Shown here in pieces: positions 1 through 8,764 of a stretch of DNA of 64,000 nucleotides (its first letter is position 1; each line of letters starts with the position of its first letter). A program made the position numbers and the translations under genes. The stretch covers positions 49,947-113,946 of the forward strand of contig NZ_AUAZ01000014.1 in assembly GCF_000428985.1 (NCBI RefSeq), in the 5' to 3' direction. Under the pieces are notes generated by a model. The model was not told the origin of the DNA. It worked only from the letters and a program-made list of their open reading frames with translations, and did not search any database. The stretch comes from Marinobacterium litorale DSM 23545. GTDB lineage: Bacteria; Pseudomonadota; Gammaproteobacteria; Pseudomonadales; Balneatricaceae.

Positions 1-511
1 CTGGGGTTACATGTGGTGCTTTGCCCACAACGGCCAATTGGACCCCCGGCTGTTTGAATGGCCGCTTGGCCATTACCGGCCGGTCGGTAGCACTGACAGT
101 GAATATGCGTTCTGTTGGCTATTAAATCAGATTCGCACCGCCTTTCCAGATGGACCGCCGGAAGATCACCAGGCCCTGATCGAGCTGATCCATGGCTGTT
201 GTGAGCAACTGCGTGCCATTGGCGTTTACAACATGCTTTTGGGGGACTCCTGTCGTCTCTATTGCTACTGCACCAGCAAGCTTTCGTGGATTACCCGGCG
301 TGCGCCCTTCGGCGAAGCACGTCTTAAAGACCGCGATATGATAGTTGATTTTCACGCCGAAACGACGCCGGACGACGTGGTGACCGTGATTGCCACCGAG
401 CCGTTGACCGATAATGAAGACTGGCAGCGGTTGCTACCGGGCGATCTGATTGTATTCGCTGACGGCGAGGTCGAGAAACGGATCAGTACCCGGGGGCCGG
501 AGGTGTGCTGA
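1..511 (+). CDS. Class II glutamine amidotransferase, YafJ-like (5' end outside window)
   Basis: C-terminal 170 or so residues of a class II (N-terminal-nucleophile type) glutamine amidotransferase of the YafJ family. The open frame runs back through the window edge (W-G-Y before the first Met), so the true start and the catalytic Cys2 lie outside. Visible family signatures are WCFAHNGQL near the start, then RPVGSTDSEYAFCWLL and the late region TEPLTDNEDWQRLLPGDLIVF. The family is known for a stand-alone glutaminase-type domain, but the acceptor substrate is generally not known. The stop overlaps the next gene by 7 bases, so the two are probably co-transcribed. Confidence 0.85.
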   Translation, partial: WGYMWCFAHNGQLDPRLFEWPLGHYRPVGSTDSEYAFCWLLNQIRTAFPDGPPEDHQALIELIHGCCEQLRAIGVYNMLLGDSCRLYCYCTSKLSWITRRAPFGEARLKDRDMIVDFHAETTPDDVVTVIATEPLTDNEDWQRLLPGDLIVFADGEVEKRISTRGPEVC

Positions 512-2127
512 TTCCCGCAAGTCTCTGTGACCTGCCGTCGGACCTGAGTCACCGCTTTGGAGAGCGCCCTGCCTTCGGTCACCTGGGCGAGAGCCTGAGC
601 TACGTCGAGCTCGATATACTGTCGCGGCGTGTCGCGGCTTGGTTTCAGCATAATACGGATCTCCAGCCGGGGGAGCGGATCGCACTCCAGCTGCCCAATA
701 TCATGCAGTATCCGGTGGTGCTATTCGGTGCCCTGCGCGCAGGTCTGATTGTTGTCAGCACCAGTCCCTCTTACACCCCGGAGGAGCTTGAACGGCACTT
801 TACCCAGTCCGGCGCGCGTGCACTGGTTGTGTACGACGCTTTTGCCTGGAAAGCGGCGCGGATACTGGCCCGAACCCCGATAGAGTATGTGATTACCACG
901 CGCATTGCTGATCTGCATCCGCGCTGGAAGCGCTGGCCTGTGAACATGAAGGTGCGCTATCGCCGGGGCAAAACGCCGGCCTATCGGTTTCATGCCGGTT
1001 CCACGTTTAAATCGGTGCTTGAGCTTGAGACCGGGCGGTTCTGGGAGCCGCCTCTGTTCCACGCCCAGGATGTGGCTTTACTGCAATATACGGGGGGAAC
1101 GACGGGACCTGCGAAAGGCGCAATGCTGACCCACGCATCCTTAATCTCCAACATTCACCAGCTGAGGACCCGGCTGAGTGAGGCAGGTCTGGAGGAGGGG
1201 CAGCGTTTGTTTCAGCCGTTGCCGCTTTACCATGGCTACTCACTGACGGTGGTGCTCTTGATGATGTCACTGGGCAGCTATGTGGAATTGATCCCCGACC
1301 CACGAAATCTGCGACAGCTTGCCAAGGCGTTCGAAAAGATAAACCCGACCGTGATTGCTGGTGTTAACCCGCTATTCGTCGCCCTCAGCCAGCATGCTGA
1401 GTTTACCCAGCTTGATTTCAGTAGTTTGCGATTGACGATCTCCGGCGGGATGGCGTTGACCGAGTCCACCGCGAATCGCTGGCACCAGGTTACCGGCTGT
1501 GTGATTACCGAGGGTTACGGTCTGACCGAGTGCTCTCCGGTTGTCAGTGTGGCTGAACCCGGTCGGATGCACCCGGGCAGTGTGGGTCGGCCGTTGCCCG
1601 ATACCCAGGTCCGGATCATCGGTGATAACGGGGAAGTGCTGCCAACCGGAGAGACCGGGCGGATCCAGGTGAAAGGGCCTCAGTTAATGGCGGGATACTG
1701 GGATGGTATGGCCATTCGCTCCGGACTCTCCGGTGGCTGGTTTGCGACCGGGGATATCGGGCAGCTCGATGACCGCGGGGAGTTACGAGTCATAGAGCGA
1801 GAACAGGAGGTGATTCACAGTGCCGGTTTTAAAGTCTATCCCACGGAGCTTGAGAATGTGATCAGTGATCATCCGGGCATTCTCGAATGCGCGGTGATCG
1901 GAGTGCCCGACGAAGAGTTGGGAGAGTCGATTAAAGCCTATATCGTAGCCAATAACCCTCGCCTGACCCCCCGTGATGTACGCGATTATTGCCGCGAGCG
2001 ACTGACTTCCTATAAGGTGCCGCGCAGTGTGGAGTTCTGTCGAGACCTGCCGCGTACCTCCATTGGAAAAGTTCAGCGTCGCCGGCTAAGGGACCAGGCG
2101 CTGAGTGAAATGCCAAAACTGCGTTAA
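505..2127 (+). CDS. AMP-dependent acyl-CoA synthetase (FadD-like)
   Basis: 540-residue ANL-superfamily adenylate-forming ligase; family members activate a carboxylic acid with ATP to an acyl adenylate and then make the CoA thioester. Motifs seen: the P-loop YTGGTTGPAKG at about residues 195-205, EGYGLTECSP at about 334-343, FATGDIGQ at about 413, and the C-terminal RTSIGKVQRR whose Lys (about 522) is the adenylation lysine. The length and pattern fit medium/long-chain fatty-acid-CoA ligases; the substrate cannot be read from the sequence. The GTG start at 505 overlaps the upstream stop, but the GGAGG just before it sits too close for normal spacing, so the exact start is uncertain. Confidence 0.85.
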   Translation: MLIPASLCDLPSDLSHRFGERPAFGHLGESLSYVELDILSRRVAAWFQHNTDLQPGERIALQLPNIMQYPVVLFGALRAGLIVVSTSPSYTPEELERHFTQSGARALVVYDAFAWKAARILARTPIEYVITTRIADLHPRWKRWPVNMKVRYRRGKTPAYRFHAGSTFKSVLELETGRFWEPPLFHAQDVALLQYTGGTTGPAKGAMLTHASLISNIHQLRTRLSEAGLEEGQRLFQPLPLYHGYSLTVVLLMMSLGSYVELIPDPRNLRQLAKAFEKINPTVIAGVNPLFVALSQHAEFTQLDFSSLRLTISGGMALTESTANRWHQVTGCVITEGYGLTECSPVVSVAEPGRMHPGSVGRPLPDTQVRIIGDNGEVLPTGETGRIQVKGPQLMAGYWDGMAIRSGLSGGWFATGDIGQLDDRGELRVIEREQEVIHSAGFKVYPTELENVISDHPGILECAVIGVPDEELGESIKAYIVANNPRLTPRDVRDYCRERLTSYKVPRSVEFCRDLPRTSIGKVQRRRLRDQALSEMPKLR

Positions 2128-2175
2128 AATCCCCGGTCCCAAACGACATCCCGAAACAGAGATCCCGAGGTTTTC

Positions 2176-5100
2176 TTGGTCGCTACACTTTCAGAACTGT
2201 TTGACCTCTTGCCTGAATGCCAGATCGCCGACCGCTTCCCGCTGCGCAAACAGCTGGAAAAGGCGAGCCGTGCAGATCAGATAGACCCCGAGCGCTTGAA
2301 AGCGTTAGCACAACGCCTTGAGCAGTCGATCGCCCGGGTGGAGGCGCGAGAAGCACTTCCGCGTCAGATCGACTACCCGGACCTGCCGGTGGCCGAGCGC
2401 CGCGAAGAGCTCCTGAAAGTGATCCGGGATAATCAGGTTGTGGTGATCGCCGGTGAAACGGGTTCAGGCAAAACCACCCAGATTCCCAAACTGTGCCTCG
2501 AGCTGGGGTTGGGCTGTAAGGGAATGATCGGGCACACCCAGCCGAGACGGCTCGCCGCCCGCAACGTGGCGGCGCGCATTGCGGAAGAACTTCAAACGCC
2601 GCTGGGAGAGCGGGTTGGTTATCAGGTACGGTTTCATGATCAGGTTTCGGAGCAGACTCAGATCAAACTGATGACCGACGGTATTCTGCTGGCGGAGACG
2701 CAGAACGATCGCTTTCTGGACCGGTATGAAGTTCTGATTATCGATGAAGCTCACGAGCGGAGTCTTAATATCGATTTCCTGTTGGGCTACATCAAGCGGA
2801 TTCTGCCTCAGCGCCCAAGCCTGAAACTGATTATCACGTCGGCCACTATCGACCTGGAAAAATTCTCCCGTCACTTTGCCGGTGCTCCGGTTATTGAGGT
2901 TTCCGGACGCACCTATCCGGTGAAGACCCTCTATCGGCCGCTCCATGAAATGGAGGGGGATGATGAGAAGGCGATGGACCTCCAGCAGGGGATTCTGCAG
3001 GCGGTGGAAGAGATAGCTGATCTTGATAGACAGACCAAAAACAGTGGCGCTCGGGATATTCTCGTATTTCTGCCCGGTGAACGCGAAATCCGAGAGACAG
3101 CGGACCAGCTCAGGAAGGCCGTGAGTCAGGGGCGCCTGCGTGACCTGGAAGTGATCCCGCTCTACGCGCGGCTTTCAGTTAAAGAACAGAACCGTGTTTT
3201 TCATGGCCAGCGGGGAGCGGGGCGCAGGATTGTTCTTTCAACAAACGTGGCTGAAACGTCGCTGACGGTCCCCGGTATCCGGTACGTGATCGATCCGGGT
3301 CTGGCGCGTGTCTCCCGTTACAGCTATCGCTCCAAGGTGCAGCGTTTGCCGATTGAGGCGATCTCTCAGGCCAGCGCCAACCAACGTGCCGGGCGTTGCG
3401 GACGTATCGCGCCGGGTACCTGTATACGCCTTTATTCGGAAGAGGATTTTCTGAGCCGTCCCGCATTTACCGATGCCGAAATCCGGCGCACCAACCTGGC
3501 GGCGGTGATTTTGCAAATGCTGCAGCTCAAGTTGGGCGATATTGCACGTTTTCCGTTCATCGATCCGCCCGACTCCCGGTTTATCAATGACGGTTTCAAA
3601 CTGCTTGAGGAGCTCGGCGCGGTCGACGGCAAGCGTCGTATGACATCGATTGGTCGGCAGCTGGCGCGTTTGCCGGTGGATCCCAGGATTGGCCGGATGG
3701 TGATTGAAGCCAGTCAATATGATGCGCTTAAAGAAGTGTTGATCATTGCCAGCGCGCTCAGCGTTCAGGATCCGCGCGAGCGGCCCCATGACAAACGCCA
3801 GGCTGCCGATGAAAAGCACAAGGCCTACCAGGATGATCAGTCCGATTTTATGACACTGCTAAACCTGTGGAACCTTTTTGAAGAGCAACGCCAGGCGCTC
3901 AGTCAAAACCAGCTGCGGCAGTGGTGTCAGAAGCACTTTATCTCCTTTATGCGGATGCGGGAGTGGCGCGACATCCATCGCCAGCTCCACCTGAGTATCC
4001 GGGAGATGAAACTCAGAGAGAATAGTGAACCCGCTGAGTACACGCCGGTACACCGTTCGCTGTTGGCCGGGTTGCTAAGCCACATCGGCAACCTGGCTGA
4101 GAAGGGCGAATACCTGGGCGCGCGCAACCGCCGGTTCCGGATATTTCCGGGGTCCGGGCTGTTCAAGAAAAGTCCCAAGTGGGTAATGGCGGCTGAGCTT
4201 ATCGAAACGAGCAAGCTTTATGCGCATCAGGTGGCGCGTATTGAGCCCCAGTGGATCGAGCAACCCGCCGAACATCTGGTCAAGCGTAGCTGGTCGGAAC
4301 CGCATTGGGAGAAAAAGCGTGCTCAGGTGGTGGCCAATGAACAGGTCTCCTTGTTTGGGTTGGTCATTGTCCCCAAACGAAAAGTGAACTTCGGCAAGGT
4401 CGACCCTATCGCCGCTCATGAAATTTTTCTGCGCAGCGCTCTGGTTGAGGGGGAGTTTGAGACGCGAGCCGATTTTTTCCGTCGCAATCGAGCGCTTCTT
4501 GATAGCGTCGAGTCGATGGAGTCCAAAACGCGGCGTCGAGATCTGCTGGTTGATGAAGAGACACTTTATCAATTCTACGCCGGTAAGTTCGATGCGCTCG
4601 GTGGTGGTCATGTTGTAAACGGGGCCGGTTTTGAAAAGTGGTACAAAGGTGTTAAAGCCAGGGATCCGAACGCCCTCATATTGACCGAGGATGATGTTCT
4701 CCAGCGTTCGGCCGAACATGTCAATGAAAATGACTACCCCGAACAGCTGCCGATGGAGGGGGTGAAGCTCAAGCTGGACTACCTGTTTGATCCTTCAGCT
4801 GAGACGGATGGCGTTTCGGTAGAGGTTCCGCTGCCGTTGCTTAAATCCCTGCCGGTCAGACGCCTGGAATGGCTGGTGCCGGGGATGCTGGAAGAGAAGG
4901 TAACCTCCATTTTAAAGGGATTGCCCAAACAGCATCGCAAACATTTTGTCCCGGTGCCGGATTACGCACGTTCTTTTTGCGAAGTGGTGACCTTTGGTGA
5001 GGGCGATCTATATGAAGCACTCAGTCATCATCTATTAAGAGCCTCAGGACATCGAATCGACCCGGTATTATTGCGCGAGTCCCATCTGGAACCTCATCTG

Positions 5101-6099
5101 CGTTTTAATATTGCGCTGCTCGACAGCAAGGGCAAAACGCTTGGCCAGGGGCGCGACTGGGAGTCCTTGAATAAGCGTTTCGCCAAACAGGCAGAGGAGG
5201 CGATCCAAAAGGATGCGGCGAAACCCTGGGGGGGGGAAGGAATTACCAGATGGGATTTCGGGGTCCTGGAACCGTCGGTTCGAGTAAGGCAGGCCGGGGG
5301 CCTTGAGGTGGAAGCTTTCCCGGGGCTGGTTGACATGGATAAAAGCGTCACCCTGCGATTGTTCAGCAGCGCCGATGAGGCGCGGTACCAGACCCGGCTG
5401 GGTGTGGCCAGGTTGCTGGCATTGAGTGTGCCTGAGCAGCTTAAAACGATCCGTCGTCAGTTGCCTCATATGGATAAGGTAATGTTGTTGACCGCCAAAC
5501 GGTTCGATCGTCGTCGACTGGAGGATGACCTGCTGATCAGGGCGATCATCAGAGCCGCCGATGTTGATCAACTGCCGTCTACAGTGACCGAGGCCGATTT
5601 TGAGTCCGCCCGCACGCGGATGCTCAGTGTGCTGGAGCGCGAGGCGCATGCGTTGGTGGATTTTGTTATGCAGTGCCATCAGTGGGTTCATGAGATCGAT
5701 AAGCGGTTGAACGGCCGTGTTGATCTGGTTGCGGTACCGGTACTCAACGATATAAAAGGTCAACTGAGTCGCCTGATCTTTCCCGGCTATCTGTCGCAGA
5801 CGGAGGACCGCTGGTTAACACAACTGCCTCGGTACCTGGAAGCGATCCATGTGCGGCTGGAGAAGTTTCAGCGCGATATTCGTCTGCAAACGCTGCAATC
5901 AACTCAGCTTGAATCTTTTGAACAGCGCTATAAAAAGCGTTTAGAGGAGGCTCGGGCGCGTGATGCCGTGACCGATGAACTGAGGGATTTCCGCTGGTGG
6001 ATTGAGGAGTACAGGGTATCGCTATTCGCCCAGCAGCTGGGGACACTATTTTCTGTCTCCGAAAAGCGCCTTAACAAGCGCCTGGAGGAGTTGATCTGA
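2176..6099 (+). CDS. hrpA: ATP-dependent RNA helicase HrpA
   Basis: 1307 residues, about the size of Escherichia coli HrpA (about 1300). DEAH-box helicase core at the N-terminus: Walker A GETGSGKTTQ near residues 93-102, IIDEAHERS near 188, SAT near 222, and motif VI QRAGRCGR near 412. It is followed by the winged-helix/ratchet and OB regions and a long C-terminal extension ending in a charged helical segment typical of HrpA (DUF3418 region). HrpA is a cytosolic helicase acting on RNA; work on E. coli links it to stalled-ribosome rescue. The start is TTG at 2176 with GAGG five bases upstream; it follows the ligase gene by 48 bases. Confidence 0.95.
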   Translation: MVATLSELFDLLPECQIADRFPLRKQLEKASRADQIDPERLKALAQRLEQSIARVEAREALPRQIDYPDLPVAERREELLKVIRDNQVVVIAGETGSGKTTQIPKLCLELGLGCKGMIGHTQPRRLAARNVAARIAEELQTPLGERVGYQVRFHDQVSEQTQIKLMTDGILLAETQNDRFLDRYEVLIIDEAHERSLNIDFLLGYIKRILPQRPSLKLIITSATIDLEKFSRHFAGAPVIEVSGRTYPVKTLYRPLHEMEGDDEKAMDLQQGILQAVEEIADLDRQTKNSGARDILVFLPGEREIRETADQLRKAVSQGRLRDLEVIPLYARLSVKEQNRVFHGQRGAGRRIVLSTNVAETSLTVPGIRYVIDPGLARVSRYSYRSKVQRLPIEAISQASANQRAGRCGRIAPGTCIRLYSEEDFLSRPAFTDAEIRRTNLAAVILQMLQLKLGDIARFPFIDPPDSRFINDGFKLLEELGAVDGKRRMTSIGRQLARLPVDPRIGRMVIEASQYDALKEVLIIASALSVQDPRERPHDKRQAADEKHKAYQDDQSDFMTLLNLWNLFEEQRQALSQNQLRQWCQKHFISFMRMREWRDIHRQLHLSIREMKLRENSEPAEYTPVHRSLLAGLLSHIGNLAEKGEYLGARNRRFRIFPGSGLFKKSPKWVMAAELIETSKLYAHQVARIEPQWIEQPAEHLVKRSWSEPHWEKKRAQVVANEQVSLFGLVIVPKRKVNFGKVDPIAAHEIFLRSALVEGEFETRADFFRRNRALLDSVESMESKTRRRDLLVDEETLYQFYAGKFDALGGGHVVNGAGFEKWYKGVKARDPNALILTEDDVLQRSAEHVNENDYPEQLPMEGVKLKLDYLFDPSAETDGVSVEVPLPLLKSLPVRRLEWLVPGMLEEKVTSILKGLPKQHRKHFVPVPDYARSFCEVVTFGEGDLYEALSHHLLRASGHRIDPVLLRESHLEPHLRFNIALLDSKGKTLGQGRDWESLNKRFAKQAEEAIQKDAAKPWGGEGITRWDFGVLEPSVRVRQAGGLEVEAFPGLVDMDKSVTLRLFSSADEARYQTRLGVARLLALSVPEQLKTIRRQLPHMDKVMLLTAKRFDRRRLEDDLLIRAIIRAADVDQLPSTVTEADFESARTRMLSVLEREAHALVDFVMQCHQWVHEIDKRLNGRVDLVAVPVLNDIKGQLSRLIFPGYLSQTEDRWLTQLPRYLEAIHVRLEKFQRDIRLQTLQSTQLESFEQRYKKRLEEARARDAVTDELRDFRWWIEEYRVSLFAQQLGTLFSVSEKRLNKRLEELI

Positions 6100-6451
6100 A
6101 GCAGTATATCCTAAGGTAGCCGCAAACCCCTGATATCGGGGTATTTAAAGGGTTGCAAGGGGCCTGGTGCTGTGCTGTAATGCGCCAAATTTAGGTGCTG
6201 GCGGTTTAGTCAACTAAATACGCGCCTAAAATGTTGCAGACGTAAAGAAGAAGCATCGGCCAGCGGCCCAAATGCTCCCATCTGCAGAAGGTTAATTTAG
6301 GTTTAAAAGCCTTTGAGTGGGCTAAATCAAAAAAGTTCACTCTCTGGTTTGAAAAGTTCATGAATTATAGTATTTTCGTAAGTAGCACTCCGGTGTGCTG
6401 AGAAAAACTAGAATTCACTACTAGTAAGTTGAATACTGAAGGGGAAATTTG
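6100..6451. other. Intergenic region between hrpA and the porin gene
   Basis: About 350 bases without a credible gene. It holds a short ACCCC/GGGGT hairpin (about 6125-6143) just after hrpA that may act as a weak terminator, and then an AT-rich leader upstream of the porin containing a direct repeat and a candidate promoter (listed separately). Confidence 0.6.
6331..6376 (+). promoter_or_regulatory. Candidate porin promoter with tandem AAAAGTTCA repeats
   Basis: TTGAAA at 6349-6354 and TATTTT at 6371-6376 are 16 bases apart and could form -35/-10 elements. The 9-mer AAAAGTTCA occurs at 6331-6339 and again at 6352-6360, exactly 21 bases (two helical turns) apart, the second copy overlapping the -35. 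Such phased direct repeats are the usual arrangement for response-regulator dimers (for example OmpR-type). The assignment is inference. Confidence 0.4.
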
Positions 6452-7354
6452 ATGAAAAAGTCACTGATCGCTCTGGCTGTTGCTGGCGCTATGGCTGCTC
6501 CGATGGCCGCTCAGGCCGACGCTACTCTGTACGGCTCTCTGCGTATTAAAGTCATGGATAACGACAACGTCAGCACTGGTGTTGTTGATAACTCTTCTCG
6601 TATCGGTATCAAGGGTTCTTCTGACCTGTTCTCCGGTGCTAAAGCTATCTACCAGTTCGAGCAGTTCATCGACACTGAAGCTGGTTCTTGGGGCGGCGGT
6701 CGTCAGTCCTACATCGGTGCTACCGGTGATTTCGGTACCTTCCAGCTGGGCCGTATGTGGACTCCGTACGCGCTGTGGACCGTATTCACCACTGATGTAC
6801 TGGATAACGATACTACCGGTTCTTCCGGCTACGTGATCGGCGCGCACCGTACTCCGGACACCATCGCCTACATCACTCCGGCTATGGGTGGCTTCCAGGC
6901 TGCTGGTGCGGTAATCGCTACCGATGCAGACGCTGGTACTACTGACAACTCCGTAGACGTTTCTCACCTTGCTGCCAAGTACGAAATGGGCGGTTTCTTC
7001 GGTGCTGTTTCTTACCTGGGCTTCGAAGAAGGTAACCTGGACGACGTATGGTCTGTAGGTCTGTCCTACACCCTGGACGCTCTGTACCTGGGTGCTCGTT
7101 ACGAAGATCGTGATTTCGTAAACACCGACGACCAGAAAGCATGGGAACTGGCTGCTACCTACACCATGGGTAACACCAAGCTGCTGGCTAACTACATCGA
7201 CGACGAAGCTGATGACCTGGGTGACGACGACGGTCAGCAGTGGTCTATCGAAGCACAGCAGAAGCTGGGCAAGCAGGCTCGCGTATTCGCAGCCTATGCT
7301 GACTACGGCAACGACGTAGACGGTATCGAGCTGGGCTACCGCGTAGACTTCTAA
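6452..7354 (+). CDS. Outer-membrane porin (Gram-negative porin family)
   Basis: 300-residue precursor with a classic signal peptide (KK, hydrophobic stretch rich in Ala, cleavage expected after AQA at about residue 22) followed by DATLYGSLRI, the opening strand typical of the 16-stranded trimeric porins. The body alternates aromatic and polar residues, has acidic loops (DDEADDLGDDDG) and ends in YRVDF, a terminal Phe as recognised by the BAM machinery. It is short for the family (often about 340). ATG 6452 is preferred to the in-frame TTG at 6449 because GAAGGGGAAA lies at 6437-6446. Codon choice is strongly biased (GCT, GGT, CTG, CGT, TCT), indicating very high expression. Confidence 0.93.
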   Translation: MKKSLIALAVAGAMAAPMAAQADATLYGSLRIKVMDNDNVSTGVVDNSSRIGIKGSSDLFSGAKAIYQFEQFIDTEAGSWGGGRQSYIGATGDFGTFQLGRMWTPYALWTVFTTDVLDNDTTGSSGYVIGAHRTPDTIAYITPAMGGFQAAGAVIATDADAGTTDNSVDVSHLAAKYEMGGFFGAVSYLGFEEGNLDDVWSVGLSYTLDALYLGARYEDRDFVNTDDQKAWELAATYTMGNTKLLANYIDDEADDLGDDDGQQWSIEAQQKLGKQARVFAAYADYGNDVDGIELGYRVDF

Positions 7355-7379
7355 GCTTGATTTAATTCAAGTAATAGAG

Positions 7380-7408
7380 AAAACGCCTCACACTGTGAGG
7401 CGTTTTTG
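7380..7408 (+). terminator. Rho-independent terminator of the porin gene
   Basis: Ten-base stem AACGCCTCAC / GTGAGGCGTT with a three-base loop followed by a T run, 28 bases after the porin stop. It may also serve the convergent minus-strand gene. Confidence 0.9.
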
Positions 7409-7445
7409 TTTTGGGTGGACCGTCAGTTTGTTGATCAGGTTTCCG

Positions 7446-8576
7446 TCATATTTTTAGATCGATCTGTTGTACTGATTTGGTTTGGCCCTGCTCGGTCAGG
7501 AAAAAGCTGGTACTTCTAACCTTACCCAAGAGCTCATTATTCGAGTCCCGGATATCAAAAGGTGTAGCGATAGACCCCAGATGGATCGCGCCGACGTTTG
7601 CCTGTTTTAACGACAGAAGGTCGCTTTGATTGTCGGTCGGGCGAATCCAGACTCGGAGTTCATTGAAGATAGAGTCTGCTTCATCGATAAAGCCATTGCC
7701 GTCATCATCGTACGCTGCGAGTTCTTTAAAGCCGTCACCCGTTTGAGCCCCAAAGAGTTCACTGCCGTCATCTATTTTCCCATTCCCGTTTTTGTCCAGG
7801 GCAAGAAATCCACTGCCACTTTTTAATCGATTCACCTGTTCGCGGGTGCCGTCGGCATCGAGGTCGAAGCTAAACGTTGCGCTGTCCAAATCCGCTGAGG
7901 GCGCATCATAGTTGATGACCAGCGGATCTTTTAACTGAGCGCCGGCCGTGATGACCATCGAGCTGTTCTCGGTATAGCGGCGGGACATGGTCAAAGCTAG
8001 ATCAACGTCGATCTCTTTCCCGTCCTGGGTCATGATCTTGCCTTTCGCGTTAAAATCCGTTTCCTCAATTTCGGTCCTCGACTCACGCCATTCGTAGCGC
8101 ATCCCTTCAGCGCCGGCAAAATCTGAAGCAACAGTCGCCTGCTCAATGCGTGCCGAGTGCTTTATCTGAAGCTGAGTTTCATTCGTGATTTCACCTCCGG
8201 CCTGCAAACGACTGGCGTCAAAAAGCTCAATCTGTTTACCCGTCAGAGAGGCGATAACTGCGGCGAAAAGCTTAAGTTTGGGGTTTCCCGTGACAGTACT
8301 CGGAGCGACGGCCTGATCCACGGGATGGAGCTCTATTTTCAAACCGGATTTCACATCGAATCGGGGAGCTTGTTCCTCAGGTGCGCGCGCCTCAATATCT
8401 GCAGCAAGGCTGAGAGCGCGTTTGGACAAGCTGACCTCCCCATTACCTTTGTCCTCGATGGCTTCCGCGTTTCCATTTGCATTCAGCCGAAAATGCTCCA
8501 GTCGCTCAAACGACTCCGTGCGCACTTCTCGATGATGGCTTGCAGTTTGCAGGACATCTGAATTGCTAATAATCAT
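7446..8576 (-). CDS. Hypothetical protein with EF-hand-like calcium-binding loops
   Basis: 376 residues from the ATG at 8576 (AGGGTGA lies just upstream); a longer reading from 8693 adds a low-complexity Pro-rich tail that does not look coding. No signal peptide. The C-terminal third has two dockerin/EF-hand-like loops, LDKNGNGKIDDGSELFG and YDDDGNGFIDEADSIF, joined by a short GDGFKELAA segment and preceded by FDLDADGTREQ. This arrangement is common in marine gammaproteobacterial proteins annotated as VCBS or EF-hand proteins, and calcium binding is the only property that can be inferred. The N-terminal part is acidic and not recognised. It converges on the porin gene. Confidence 0.75.
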   Translation of the reverse strand: MIISNSDVLQTASHHREVRTESFERLEHFRLNANGNAEAIEDKGNGEVSLSKRALSLAADIEARAPEEQAPRFDVKSGLKIELHPVDQAVAPSTVTGNPKLKLFAAVIASLTGKQIELFDASRLQAGGEITNETQLQIKHSARIEQATVASDFAGAEGMRYEWRESRTEIEETDFNAKGKIMTQDGKEIDVDLALTMSRRYTENSSMVITAGAQLKDPLVINYDAPSADLDSATFSFDLDADGTREQVNRLKSGSGFLALDKNGNGKIDDGSELFGAQTGDGFKELAAYDDDGNGFIDEADSIFNELRVWIRPTDNQSDLLSLKQANVGAIHLGSIATPFDIRDSNNELLGKVRSTSFFLTEQGQTKSVQQIDLKI

Positions 8577-8764
8577 GCTTTCACCCTGTTCAATGATGGG
8601 TGGGGCTCCGGCCGGAGAAAGGGGTGGCAGGTGGGCGCCCGATTGTCTTTGTATCGGCATTTTGCAGCGAATGTTTAATGTGGGCTTAATCATGACTTTA
8701 AAAATAGTTGAGTAAAATGGTAAGGTATGAGGTGTGAATGCCTGATGACCTGATGGAGGGGGGT

